This document shows, piece after piece, positions 15,515 through 23,456 of a DNA stretch of 30,431 nucleotides; position 1 is the first letter of the stretch, and the number at the start of each line of letters is the position of its first letter. This DNA comes from an uncultured Clostridium sp. (GTDB lineage: Bacteria > Bacillota > Clostridia > Peptostreptococcales > Peptostreptococcaceae). The stretch lies in NCBI GenBank assembly GCA_900557165.1, contig USRS01000019.1, forward strand, positions 1 to 30,431, given 5' to 3'. The notes under the pieces were generated by a model that saw nothing but the letters and a program-made list of their open reading frames with translations, made no database searches and was not told where the DNA came from. The translations under genes were made by a program, and so were the position numbers.

Positions 15515-15861
15515 TTGAGTAAAAAACATTTATATTTGCGATTAGTGGATGTAAGAATTCTGGAAAGACAACTTTAATAACTAAATCAATACCTAAGTTT
15601 TGCGAAAAGGGATATAAAGTGGTCACTATAAAACATGATGGTCAAGATTTTAATGCAGATAATATATGAACAGATACATATAAACATAAAAAAGCTGGAG
15701 CTTATGGTAGAGCCATATTTTCAAAAAATAAATTAAATTTAATAGGTATACTATCAGATTTGAATGATGTTAAGTTTAATAACAAAGTAATAAATTTAAA
15801 TCATATAGATGAAATAGCATCAGAAGTATTGAATTATATGCATAATGTATCTAATCTATAG
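15515..15861 (+). pseudogene. mobB: mobB pseudogene (frameshift plus nonsense codon)
   Basis: MobB is a GTP-binding accessory protein for molybdenum-cofactor guanylation. One frame, from about 15526 to the TAG at 15859, reads KTFIFAISGCKNSGKTTL (Walker A GCKNSGKT), then VVTIKHDGQDF, TDTYKHKKAGA and a normal C-terminus. Two lesions break it. An in-frame TGA at 15667-15669 sits where family members have the Gly before TDTY/KDSY. The likely TTG start at 15515 is in another frame; adding one A to the six-A run at 15521-15526 would restore the frame as SKKTFIFAISG. GGAG of the upstream moeA end serves as its ribosome binding site. Otherwise almost full length, so the inactivation looks recent. Confidence 0.85.
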
Positions 15862-15902
15862 ATTTATAAATAAAGATTTTTAATCTGTAATGGGGGATGC
15901 TT

Positions 15903-16880
15903 ATGATAGATAAATTAAATAGGAATATAGAATATTTGAGGATATCAGTAACAGATAGATGTAACTTAAGATGTGTTTATTGTATGCCAGAAGAGGGTGT
16001 TGAGAATATTCCTCATGATGAAATTTTATCCTATGATGAAATTTTAAGAGTTTGTAAGTGTGCATCAAAATTAGGAATTAAGAAAATTAAAATAACAGGC
16101 GGGGAGCCCCTTGTTAGAAAAGATATAGTATCTTTAATAAGGGATATAAAAAATATTAGAGGTATCGAACAAGTAACTTTAACAACTAATGGAGTTTTAC
16201 TTTATGATATGGCAAAAGATTTATATGAAGCTGGTATAGATGCCATAAATGTAAGTTTAGACACTTTAAGTAGAAAAAAATTCTTAAAAATAACAAGACG
16301 CGATGACTTTGAAAAAGTATCAATGGCCATAGACAAACTTGTTGATTTAGGTGTTAGAGTTAAGATAAATTGTCTTGCTATTAAAGAGTATAATTTTGAT
16401 GAAATTGTTAAGATTGCTCAGTATTCAAAAGATAATAATATAGATGTAAGATTTATTGAATTAATGCCTATAGGATATGGCAAAATTTATACAGGCATTT
16501 CCAATGAAGTAATTTTAGGATTATTAGAAGAGAAATATGGGCAATTTGAAAAAGTAAAAGAAAAAAGGGGAAATGGTCCAGCTGTATATTATGCAAATGA
16601 AAATTTTAAAGGTTGTATAGGTTTTATAAGTGCTATAAGCCATGAATTTTGTGAAACTTGTAACAGGGTAAGACTTACATCTAATGGATTTTTAAAATTA
16701 TGTTTACATTATAATAAAGGCATTGATTTAAAAGAACCTCTTAGAAGCAATATTTCAGATGAAGATTTAACAAATATGATACATGATGCTATTAAAAATA
16801 AACCGTTAGGACATAATTTTTATCATGATAGTGATATGAATAATATAGAAAGTAAAAATATGGTTCAAATTGGTGGATAA
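15903..16880 (+). CDS. moaA: GTP 3',8-cyclase MoaA (radical SAM)
   Basis: The first committed step of molybdenum-cofactor synthesis: converts GTP to 3',8-cyclo-GTP. The 325-residue protein has the radical-SAM cluster motif C20xxxC24xxC27 (CNLRCVYC), then TGGEPL, and a second C-terminal cluster with C250xxC253 and C267 (CX2CX13C, the MoaA spacing). The last two residues are the conserved Gly-Gly required for activity. An ATG at 15897 abuts GGGGG; the ATG at 15903 is 6 bases away and gives the conserved MIDKLNRNIEYLRISVTDRC start. It appears intact although moeA and mobB just upstream are broken. Its usual partner moaC is not in this window. Confidence 0.96.
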   Translation: MIDKLNRNIEYLRISVTDRCNLRCVYCMPEEGVENIPHDEILSYDEILRVCKCASKLGIKKIKITGGEPLVRKDIVSLIRDIKNIRGIEQVTLTTNGVLLYDMAKDLYEAGIDAINVSLDTLSRKKFLKITRRDDFEKVSMAIDKLVDLGVRVKINCLAIKEYNFDEIVKIAQYSKDNNIDVRFIELMPIGYGKIYTGISNEVILGLLEEKYGQFEKVKEKRGNGPAVYYANENFKGCIGFISAISHEFCETCNRVRLTSNGFLKLCLHYNKGIDLKEPLRSNISDEDLTNMIHDAIKNKPLGHNFYHDSDMNNIESKNMVQIGG

Positions 16881-16895
16881 AAGGGGGAGCAAAAA

Positions 16896-17333
16896 GTGGG
16901 GAAAATTATTGATGTATGTTTAAGTGAAAAAAAAGGTGTACAAAAGAAAAGAATCGATGAAGGAATTTTTATAGAGGATTTTGGTCTACAAGGAGATGCA
17001 CATGCTGGAAAATGGCACAGACAAGTAAGTTTATTATCTTATGAAAAGGTGGTTTCTTTCAATGAACTAGGCGCAGGTGTAGATTCAGGAGCTTTTGGTG
17101 AAAACTTAGTTGTAGAAGGATATGATTTAAAAAATATACCTGTTGGAACAAAATTTAAATGTAATGATGTAATATTAGAAGTGACTCAAATAGGTAAGAA
17201 ATGTCACAATGGCTGTGAAATATTCAAAAAAATGGGTGATTGTATAATGCCTAGAGAAGGAATATTTGCTAAAGTTATACATGGTGGAACAATAAAACCA
17301 GGTGATGAAATAGAAATAATTGAAGGAGAGTAA
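16896..17333 (+). CDS. MOSC-domain protein
   Basis: A 145-residue stand-alone MOSC domain (molybdenum cofactor sulfurase C-terminal-like). It has the beta-barrel landmarks HRQVSLLSYE (41-50), SGAFGENLVVEG (64-75) and CHNGCEIF with the conserved Cys103. MOSC proteins bind molybdenum cofactor or carry sulfur to it. Single-domain forms are often beside moaA and mogA in clostridia, as here. The start is GTG with GGGGGAG upstream, 15 bases after the moaA stop. It overlaps the ribosome binding site of the next gene, so translation is probably coupled. The exact chemistry is unknown. Confidence 0.88.
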   Translation: MGKIIDVCLSEKKGVQKKRIDEGIFIEDFGLQGDAHAGKWHRQVSLLSYEKVVSFNELGAGVDSGAFGENLVVEGYDLKNIPVGTKFKCNDVILEVTQIGKKCHNGCEIFKKMGDCIMPREGIFAKVIHGGTIKPGDEIEIIEGE

Positions 17334-17337
17334 TCAT

Positions 17338-17829
17338 ATGTATAGAGTTGGCATAATTACAGCAAGTGACAAAGGTTCAAGGGGAGAAAGAATAGACGAA
17401 AGTGGACAAAAAATAAAAGATATAGTATCGCAATTTGGTTATGAAGTATCATATTATAAAGTTTTACCAGATGATAAAGAAACTTTATCAAATGAAATGA
17501 AAAAATTATGTGATGAAAATTTAGTTGATATAATATTAACAACTGGTGGAACTGGATTTTCCAAAAGAGATAATACTCCAGAAGCAACTTTAGAAATTGC
17601 AGAAAAACTTGTTCCAGGTATTTCAGAAGCAGTAAGAAACTATAGTATGCAATTTACTAAAAAGGCAATGCTTAGTAGGGCAGTGTCTGTTATAAGAAAA
17701 GAAACTTTAATAATAAATATGCCCGGAAGTCCTAAAGCAGTGAAAGAAAGTATGGAATGTATAATGCCAGCGTTGAATCATGGACTTGATATATTAAAAG
17801 GAACAGCAAGTGAGTGTGCTAGAAAATAG
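17338..17829 (+). CDS. mogA: Molybdopterin adenylyltransferase-like protein (MogA/MoaB family)
   Basis: A 163-residue single MoCF domain. Proteins of this type activate molybdopterin by adenylation before molybdenum insertion by MoeA. The signature TTGGTGFSKRDNTPE (68-82) is complete and INMPGSPKAV (about 123-132) closes the fold. An in-frame ATG at 17320 lies inside the MOSC gene; the ATG at 17338, 4 bases after the MOSC stop and 9 bases after GGAG, is the better start. The length and motif do not separate MogA from MoaB. It is the last gene of the operon, which lacks moaC, moaD and moaE within this window, and its downstream partner moeA is only a remnant here. Confidence 0.9.
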   Translation: MYRVGIITASDKGSRGERIDESGQKIKDIVSQFGYEVSYYKVLPDDKETLSNEMKKLCDENLVDIILTTGGTGFSKRDNTPEATLEIAEKLVPGISEAVRNYSMQFTKKAMLSRAVSVIRKETLIINMPGSPKAVKESMECIMPALNHGLDILKGTASECARK

Positions 17830-17842
17830 AAAAATACCTGTT

Positions 17843-17898
17843 TGCTAATGGAAAAGATAGAGTAATTTATTATAGTACCCTCTATTTTCATTGTAGCA
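17843..17898. repeat. Imperfect inverted repeat after mogA
   Basis: TGCTAATGG..ATAGAG (17843-17862) is a near match to the complement of 17880-17898, with small bulges, around a 17-base loop. No T-run follows. It may be a processing or mRNA-end hairpin, backed by the stronger terminator just downstream. Confidence 0.5.
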
Positions 17899-17912
17899 AG
17901 GATTAATTTGAT

Positions 17913-17960
17913 AAAAAACATTGTGAAAAGATATTATAAAACTTTTTCACAATGTTTTTT
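17913..17960. terminator. Bidirectional terminator of the molybdenum-cofactor operon
   Basis: AAAAAACATTGTGAAAAG (17913-17930) pairs with the segment at 17942-17960 with a single-base difference. There is a T-run after it and an A-run before it. Confidence 0.88.
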
Positions 17961-18128
17961 ATGTAGGAAATTTATATTCTATTTAAATACTATTCTATGT
18001 TCATTAGCGTTTATATCAGTATTATTTTGTTATTATGTTAATAAAATAATATTATATATTTATTTTGAGTAATGTATAAAAAAGTACTTTGTATACATGT
18101 TAGAATTCTAAGTTTTTTGGTGGAATAT

Positions 18129-18137
18129 TGCTATAAT
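18129..18137 (+). promoter_or_regulatory. Extended -10 promoter of the formate channel gene
   Basis: TGCTATAAT is identical to the element at 13420. It lies 38 bases before the start codon at 18176 and rules out the earlier in-frame ATG at 18140, which would fall at about the transcription start. Confidence 0.6.
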
Positions 18138-18175
18138 TAATGTATAGACAAAATTCCAAAAAGGGGGTTATTTTT

Positions 18176-18970
18176 ATGGAAAAAAGATTTTTAGCACCTA
18201 AGGAAATAGCCAATGCAATGGTTAATGTCGGGGTTGGTAAAGCCAACTTAAAAATATCAGCAATGATATATTTAGGTATTTTAGCAGGGGCATATATAGG
18301 ATTTGGGGGATTAGCAAATACTATAGTAAGCCAAACTTTAGGTAATATTGACCCAGGATTAGCTAAATTTGCAGGAGCTGCAGTTTTCCCTGTAGGACTT
18401 ATGTTAGTTGTTATAGCTGGTGCAGAATTATTTACAGGAAATAACTTAATGACATTAGCAGTAATGAATAAAAAAATTACAACAGGGCAAATGTTAAAAA
18501 ATTGGAGTGTTGTTTGGGTATCTAACTTAGTTGGATCAGTTCTTTTAGCGCTAATAGTAGTTTATACTGGTGTTTTAGATGGAGACGCAGGTACAAAAGC
18601 AATAGCTATTGCAGAAGGTAAGGCATCTTTAAGTGTTATGACAATGATAGGTAGAGGTATTTTATGTAATGTATTAGTTGTTTTAGCAGTATGGATGGCA
18701 ACATCTTCTCAAGATATTATATCTAAAATATTTGCTTGTTGGTTCCCAATTATGTTATTCGTTTTATGCGGATTTGAGCATAGCGTGGCAAATATGTACT
18801 TTATACCAGCAGGAATGCTTTTAGGAGCAAAAATTACTATGGGAGCATTAATTAAGAATTTAGTATGTGTAACAATAGGAAATATATTAGGAGGAGCTAT
18901 AATAGTTCCTTGCTTATATCATGCTACATACTTAAAAGATGATCTTTTAGCATCAAAGCAACAATCATAA
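18176..18970 (+). CDS. Formate/nitrite transporter (FNT) family channel
   Basis: A 264-residue membrane protein of the FocA/FdhC/NirC family, forming a pentameric channel for formate or nitrite. Six membrane helices are visible from about residue 28. Signature segments are GAYIGFGGL (38-46), GAELFTGNN (82-90), NLVGS, the FEHSVANM segment with the gating His at 202, and GNILGGA near the end. AAGGGGG 8 bases before 18176 sets the start. Formate is the probable substrate because a formate dehydrogenase remnant lies directly downstream; it would have been the enzyme partner. The channel gene itself is intact. A perfect hairpin follows the stop. Confidence 0.92.
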   Translation: MEKRFLAPKEIANAMVNVGVGKANLKISAMIYLGILAGAYIGFGGLANTIVSQTLGNIDPGLAKFAGAAVFPVGLMLVVIAGAELFTGNNLMTLAVMNKKITTGQMLKNWSVVWVSNLVGSVLLALIVVYTGVLDGDAGTKAIAIAEGKASLSVMTMIGRGILCNVLVVLAVWMATSSQDIISKIFACWFPIMLFVLCGFEHSVANMYFIPAGMLLGAKITMGALIKNLVCVTIGNILGGAIIVPCLYHATYLKDDLLASKQQS

Positions 18971-19001
18971 AATTATTAATTGTTGTATAAAAATGTTAAA
19001 G

Positions 19002-19038
19002 ATAATGGGATAAACTTTATATGAGTTTATCCCATTAT
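19002..19038 (+). terminator. Hairpin after the formate channel gene
   Basis: A perfect 15-bp stem (19002-19016 with 19024-19038) has a seven-base loop and a T/A-rich tail with no clean T-run. Probably a terminator. Confidence 0.7.
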
Positions 19039-19050
19039 TATATATATATT

Positions 19051-19428
19051 TATGTAGGAAAATTCTCTAGAGGTATTGGATACTTCTATCCAACTAAATA
19101 TATTCCATCAGCTGAATTACCAGATGAAGAGTATCAAACTATACTTATGACTGGACGTATATTATACTATTATACAACTAGAGTTATGACTGGAAGAACA
19201 GAGGAGCTAATGAAAATTGCACCTTCATCATTTATAGAAATAAATATAAAAGATGCAGATAATCTTGGAATAAAAAATTGAGACAGATCAAAAGTAACAT
19301 CAAGACGTGGAGAGATAGAAACAACAGCTCGTGTAGGTTATAAAGTATCTAAAGGTGAAAGTTGGATGCCATTCAACTTCCCAGATAGAAATGCAAACTG
19401 GTTAACAAATGCAGCGCTTTATGGATAA
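19051..19428 (+). pseudogene. fdhF: Formate dehydrogenase (FdhF-type) 3' remnant
   Basis: One frame reads IPSAELPDEEYQTILMTGR, then YYYTTRVMTGRTEEL, INIKDADNLGI, TSRRGEIET and WMPFNFPDRNANWLTNAAL before TAA at 19426. This matches the C-terminal molybdopterin dinucleotide-binding domain of molybdenum/tungsten formate dehydrogenases such as FdhF. All earlier domains, including the selenocysteine/cysteine active site and Fe-S cluster, are missing. An in-frame TGA at 19279 interrupts it where relatives have Gly (LGIKNGD). The normal C-terminal tail is also lost. It lies just after the formate channel gene, a typical partnership. The family match is from memory of conserved patterns. Confidence 0.85.
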
Positions 19429-19445
19429 TAGAGTGCTGCTTTTAT
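19411..19445 (+). terminator. Terminator-like hairpin at the fdhF remnant end
   Basis: GCAGCGCT (19411-19418) pairs with AGTGCTGC (19432-19439, one G-U pair) and a T-rich tail follows. It overlaps the last codons of the remnant. Confidence 0.6.
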
Positions 19446-19757
19446 TTATTAAAATATAAATATTTTGGAAAAGACTTAGGTAAAGTTAACGTACGCACAG
19501 ATATACAATTTAAAATAATGACAGGAGCATTTACAGCAATAAGTAATATAAAAAATACAATAGAATATTCGTATATATTGACTATTCATAATATAAAGAT
19601 ATGTGGTAAAATCATTTTATAATTAAAATTTATCCTTTTTTAAGTAAAAGCATATACTAGAAATAAAGATAAATGATTAAAGAGAAATTACGTTAAAAAT
19701 TTATAATATAAAAGTAGATTATTGATAACAAAAAGCAATAATCTGGGAGGAAATAAG
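19429..19757. other. Gap between the fdhF remnant and murB
   Basis: No intact gene is supported. A start-less open stretch at about 19467-19620 contains KVNVRTDIQFKIMTGAF, which loosely resembles the end of class II fructose-bisphosphate aldolases. The resemblance is weak and the frame may be open by chance. The murB promoter and an AT-rich leader complete the gap. Confidence 0.4.
19604..19612 (+). promoter_or_regulatory. Extended -10 promoter of the murB operon
   Basis: TGGTAAAAT (TG, one base, TAAAAT). TTGACT at 19578-19583 is too far away (23 bases) to be its -35. The leader to murB would be about 140 nt. Confidence 0.45.
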
Positions 19758-20672
19758 ATGAACAAGGAATTTATATATAGAGAACTATTAAATATATTAG
19801 ATGAAGAAAGCATTAAAGTTGATGAGCCTATGAAAAAACATATAACTTTTAGAGTGGGAGGGCCAGCAGACTTTTTAGTAAAACCTAAAACGGAAGCACA
19901 ATTAAGTGAAGTTATAAAATTTGCTAAAAAAGAAAATATACCATTCTTAGTAATAGGAAATGGTTCAAACCTTCTTGTAAAAGATGGTGGAATTAGAGGT
20001 ATAGTTATAGAATTATCAGATAACTTTAATAATTATGAAATAGAAGGCAAAATAATAAAAGCTCAAAGTGGAGTATTACTTTCTATATTAGGAAGAAATG
20101 CAATGAAAAATGCTTTAACAGGGTTAGAGTTTGCAGCAGGTATACCGGGAACTTTAGGTGGAGCATTAGCAATGAATGCAGGTGCCTATGGTGGAGAAAT
20201 GAAACAAGTAGTAAAAAGTGTAAAGCTTATGGACACTGATGGAAATATATTTGAATTATCAAACGAAGAAATGAAATTTGAATATAGAAAAAGTTTATTA
20301 TCATCAACAGATTATATAGTTTTATCAGCAGTAATTGAATTACAAGAAGGAAATATTGATGAAATTAAAGCTACTATGGCTGATTACTCAAACAAAAGAG
20401 TTACTAAACAACCATTAAACTTACCAAGTGCAGGAAGTACATTTAAGAGACCAGAAGGGAATTTTGCAGCAAAGTTAATAGATGATTGTGGACTTAGAGG
20501 TTTAACTTTAAGAGGAGCACAAGTATCAGATAAACACTGTGGATTTGTAGTTAATAGTGGTGGTGCAGATGCAAAAGATATATTAGATTTAATGTTTATA
20601 GTAAAAAGTACAGTAAATGGAAAATTTGGTATAATGTTAGAGGAAGAAGTTAAAATTATTGGAGAGGACTAA
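19758..20672 (+). CDS. murB: UDP-N-acetylenolpyruvoylglucosamine reductase MurB
   Basis: Second step of peptidoglycan precursor synthesis: reduces UDP-GlcNAc-enolpyruvate to UDP-MurNAc using NADPH and FAD. The 304-residue protein is the short Firmicute type. FAD-binding motifs: GNGSNLL (67-73) and AGIPGTLGGALAMNAGAYG (127-145). Catalytic residues: Tyr177-Arg178, Ser227 in PSAGSTF, and the C-terminal Glu in MLEEEV. An in-frame ATG at 19722 exists, but GGGAGG sits 7 bases before 19758, giving the start MNKEFIYREL. The PHP gene follows 3 bases after the stop, so it heads the murB-PHP-rapZ-yvcK operon. Confidence 0.97.
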   Translation: MNKEFIYRELLNILDEESIKVDEPMKKHITFRVGGPADFLVKPKTEAQLSEVIKFAKKENIPFLVIGNGSNLLVKDGGIRGIVIELSDNFNNYEIEGKIIKAQSGVLLSILGRNAMKNALTGLEFAAGIPGTLGGALAMNAGAYGGEMKQVVKSVKLMDTDGNIFELSNEEMKFEYRKSLLSSTDYIVLSAVIELQEGNIDEIKATMADYSNKRVTKQPLNLPSAGSTFKRPEGNFAAKLIDDCGLRGLTLRGAQVSDKHCGFVVNSGGADAKDILDLMFIVKSTVNGKFGIMLEEEVKIIGED

Positions 20673-20675
20673 TAA

Positions 20676-21392
20676 ATGAAAATTCTAGCTGATTATCATA
20701 CACATACAATATATAGTCATGGTAAAGGAACTATAGAAGACAATGTAAAGGTGGCCATTTCAAAGGGTATTGAAACTCTTGGTATATCAGATCATAGTTA
20801 TGGACATTTAACTTATGGTGTAAAAAGAGATGATATATTTAAAATGAGAGAAGAAATAGACATTCTAAATGAAAAATATAAAAATAAGATTAAAATTCTA
20901 TTGGGAGTAGAAAGTAATATATTAGATGATAAAGGAAATATTGATTATGATGATAAAATAGGAGATGTATTAGATTATGTTATGGCTGGATATCATTTTG
21001 GATCAAAACCAACAAATGTAAAAGCTTTAATTAATCATGCCAATAACTATGTTTTTAAAACAGAAAAAGCAAAAGAATACAATACTTTAGGTATTATAAA
21101 TGCTATGAAAAATAATAATATATTTGTTATAACTCACCCAGGAGATAAGGGGGATATATATATAGAAGAAGTTGCAAAAGTGGCAAAAGAAACTAATACT
21201 AAACTAGAGATAAATAGTAGTCATAGATTTTTAAATGCCAATCAACTTAGACAAATTGAGCACATAGGTAATACTTTTATAGTAGGGTCAGATGCTCATG
21301 TTCCAAAAAATGTAGGTAACTTTAATTTAGCATTAAATACTATAAAAGAAGCAAAAATTGATTTATCTCTAATCGAAAATATAAAATTTTAA
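20676..21392 (+). CDS. PHP-domain phosphoesterase
   Basis: A 238-residue stand-alone PHP (polymerase and histidinol phosphatase) domain with metal ligands DYHTHT (H8, H10), SDH (39-40), a GYHFG His near residue 102, THPGDKG and SDAHVP. This places it near the YcdX/HisK-type phosphatases. The substrate is unknown. It is only 3 bases from murB and 18 bases from rapZ, a neighbourhood conserved in clostridia, so it may act in wall-sugar phosphate metabolism; that is inference. No his genes are present, so histidinol phosphatase is less likely. Confidence 0.85.
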   Translation: MKILADYHTHTIYSHGKGTIEDNVKVAISKGIETLGISDHSYGHLTYGVKRDDIFKMREEIDILNEKYKNKIKILLGVESNILDDKGNIDYDDKIGDVLDYVMAGYHFGSKPTNVKALINHANNYVFKTEKAKEYNTLGIINAMKNNNIFVITHPGDKGDIYIEEVAKVAKETNTKLEINSSHRFLNANQLRQIEHIGNTFIVGSDAHVPKNVGNFNLALNTIKEAKIDLSLIENIKF

Positions 21393-21410
21393 TAAAAAGG
21401 GAGTTTATAA

Positions 21411-22268
21411 ATGAAATTTATAATAGTTACTGGACTTTCAGGTTCAGGAAAAAGTGAAGCTATGAGATCTTTAGAAGATATGGGATTTTATTGCGTAGAT
21501 AATTTACCTCCCGCATTAATCCCTAAATTTGCTGAATTGTGTTATCAATCTAATTCAACTATAGATAAAGTAGCATTAGGAATAGATGTAAGAGGAAGAA
21601 AGTTTTTTAAAGCCTTACATGAAAGTTTAAATGTATTGAGAAAAGATAAATATCCTTTTGAAATACTGTACTTAGATTGCTCAGATGATATTTTACTAAA
21701 ACGATATAAAATGACTAGAAGAAATCATCCTTTAGCAATTAATAGACAGATACCAGAAGGTATAAAAATAGAAAGAACAATATTAGAACCGTTAAAAGAA
21801 ATAGCTGATTGCATAATAGATACATCTAATATGAAACCAAAAGATTTAAAAGAAGAAATAAGTAAGATTTATGCCAATGGAGAAGTAAATAATAATTTAA
21901 CTATTTCAGTTGTTTCTTTTGGATTTAAACATGGTATACCTTCAGATTCTGATTTAGTTTTTGATGTTAGATTTTTACCAAATCCTTATTATGTAGAAGA
22001 ATTAAGAAATAAAACAGGAGACGATCAAGAAGTAAGGGATTATGTTATGGATTCTGAAATAAGTCATCAATTTTATGATAAGTTATTAGATATGATTAAC
22101 TTCTTGGTGCCTCAGTATATAAAAGAAGGAAAACACCATTTAGTTATAAGTATAGGATGTACTGGAGGAAGACATAGATCAGTAACTATATGTAATCTTA
22201 TAAGTGATGAACTAATGAAACAAGACTATAGGGTAGTTAAGAAGCATAGGGATTCTATGATAAGATAG
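21411..22268 (+). CDS. rapZ: RNase adapter / nucleotide-binding protein RapZ (YvcJ)
   Basis: A 285-residue P-loop protein with Walker A GLSGSGKS (8-15), full length for the family. The C-terminal domain ends with the conserved CTGGRHRSV segment (the phosphate and sugar-ligand site). In E. coli RapZ senses glucosamine-6-phosphate and directs RNase E to GlmZ; in Firmicutes YvcJ hydrolyses GTP and has been linked to competence, with no known RNase E partner. AAAGGGAG precedes the ATG. It is followed directly by yvcK, the conserved order, and upstream murB ties it to wall synthesis. Confidence 0.95.
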   Translation: MKFIIVTGLSGSGKSEAMRSLEDMGFYCVDNLPPALIPKFAELCYQSNSTIDKVALGIDVRGRKFFKALHESLNVLRKDKYPFEILYLDCSDDILLKRYKMTRRNHPLAINRQIPEGIKIERTILEPLKEIADCIIDTSNMKPKDLKEEISKIYANGEVNNNLTISVVSFGFKHGIPSDSDLVFDVRFLPNPYYVEELRNKTGDDQEVRDYVMDSEISHQFYDKLLDMINFLVPQYIKEGKHHLVISIGCTGGRHRSVTICNLISDELMKQDYRVVKKHRDSMIR

Positions 22269-22280
22269 GTGGATAGAGTT

Positions 22281-23390
22281 ATGAAATATTTAGGCTATAT
22301 AATAGATGTTATAGGTATAGTTACTTTGATTATAGGTTTGTATTTTTTCATAAAAGCAAAAAAACAAGTAAAAATAGAGAATAAAAGAAAGAGAGATAAA
22401 TTAGAAAAGCCTTATGTTGTGGTTATAGGTGGAGGAACAGGTCAGTCTATTTTTTTAAGAGGTTTAAAAAAAATTACTCCAAATATTACAGCAGTAGTTA
22501 CTGTTGCTGATGATGGAGGAGGCTCTGGCGTTTTAAGGTCTGACCTTGGTATGTTACCGCCAGGCGATATAAGAAACTGTTTATTAGCTTTAGCTAATAC
22601 AGAGCCAACAATGCAAGAAGTTATGCAATATAGATTTGAAGAAGGTGGACTTAAAGGTCAAAGTTTTGGCAACCTTTTTCTAGCAGCCATGAATGGATTG
22701 TATGGTAATTTTGAGACAGCAGTTTATAAATTAAGTGAAATTTTTAATATAACAGGTAGAGTTTTACCAGTTACATTGGAAAGCATAGATTTAATGGCTA
22801 AATTAAACAATGGAAATATTATAAAAGGGGAATCTAAGATTCCAAGGCAAGTAAGAAAACAAAAAAGTAAAATAGAAGAAGTTTACCTTGAACCTAAGGA
22901 TGCGAAGCCATTAGATGAAGTTATAAACGCAATTTATAAAGCTGATTATGTGATAATGGGTCCAGGAAGTTTATACACTAGTATAATACCTAATTTATTA
23001 GTTGATGGTATGGTTGAAGCCATAAAAGGAACTAATGCAACAAGAATATATATTCCAAATGTGATGACTCAACCGGGTGAAACTGATGGATATGATGTAC
23101 TAGATCATGTTAAAGCTATAAATAAACATACAAAAGGAAACTTAATTGATTATATTATAACTAATAATGAAGTAATACCAGATGATTGTTTTAAAAAATA
23201 CAAAAAAGATGGATCAAATCAAGTATTATTAAGTAAAGAGCAAAGAAATTCATTGAAAAATATGGGGATAAAAATAATAGAAGGTGATTTAATAGAAATT
23301 AAAAATGATTATATTAGACATCATGCAGACTCCATATGTGATATAATCAATGATTTGGCACTAAATCATTGTGATGATAGAGCAATGTAA
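22281..23390 (+). CDS. yvcK: Gluconeogenesis/cell-envelope factor YvcK (CofD-like)
   Basis: A CofD-like UDP-sugar-binding protein that adjusts carbon flow to wall synthesis and is needed for growth on gluconeogenic substrates in B. subtilis. The core has GGGTGQS (50-56), VADDGGGSGVLRSDLG (75-90), PPGDIRNC (93-100) and QSFGNLFLAA. Before it come about 45 extra residues with one membrane helix (5-24) and a basic linker, absent from B. subtilis YvcK, so this version (369 aa) is probably membrane-anchored. A GTG at 22269 is in frame, but AGGTGG is placed for the ATG at 22281. It starts 12 bases after the rapZ stop. Confidence 0.93.
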   Translation: MKYLGYIIDVIGIVTLIIGLYFFIKAKKQVKIENKRKRDKLEKPYVVVIGGGTGQSIFLRGLKKITPNITAVVTVADDGGGSGVLRSDLGMLPPGDIRNCLLALANTEPTMQEVMQYRFEEGGLKGQSFGNLFLAAMNGLYGNFETAVYKLSEIFNITGRVLPVTLESIDLMAKLNNGNIIKGESKIPRQVRKQKSKIEEVYLEPKDAKPLDEVINAIYKADYVIMGPGSLYTSIIPNLLVDGMVEAIKGTNATRIYIPNVMTQPGETDGYDVLDHVKAINKHTKGNLIDYIITNNEVIPDDCFKKYKKDGSNQVLLSKEQRNSLKNMGIKIIEGDLIEIKNDYIRHHADSICDIINDLALNHCDDRAM

Positions 23391-23392
23391 AA

Positions 23393-23424
23393 AAGGATTT
23401 TATAACGATTATATAGAAATCCTT
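23393..23424 (+). terminator. Weak hairpin between yvcK and the Nudix gene
   Basis: AAGGATTT (23393-23400) pairs with AAATCCTT (23417-23424) around a 16-base loop. There is no T-run, so at best it is a partial terminator or a processing site inside the operon. Confidence 0.35.
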
Positions 23425-23456
23425 ATTATTATGTTAGTTTTAAGGAGTGAACATCT

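Larger units (their letters stand above)
17830..18175. other. Gap between mogA and the formate channel gene
   Basis: The gap contains the imperfect repeat, the terminator and the extended -10 promoter listed separately. The remaining bases (about 17961-18120) are AT-rich, with no supported gene. Confidence 0.6.

Noticed and set aside
15293..15529. Minus-strand ORF of 78 codons over the moeA remnant
   Set aside because: No ribosome binding site, low-complexity composition, and the plus strand carries recognisable moeA sequence.
15667..15669. TGA in mobB as selenocysteine
   Set aside because: The position is a Gly in the family, not a Cys or catalytic residue, and the gene also has a frameshift near its start.
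15667..19281. TGA reassigned to glycine in this organism
   Set aside because: All 26 complete genes are free of in-frame TGA, and both TGA-containing genes carry other damage (frameshift or missing domains).
19467..19620. Remnant of a class II fructose-bisphosphate aldolase gene
   Set aside because: Only a short KVNVRTDIQF-like match, no start codon and no catalytic residues visible. Too weak to call.
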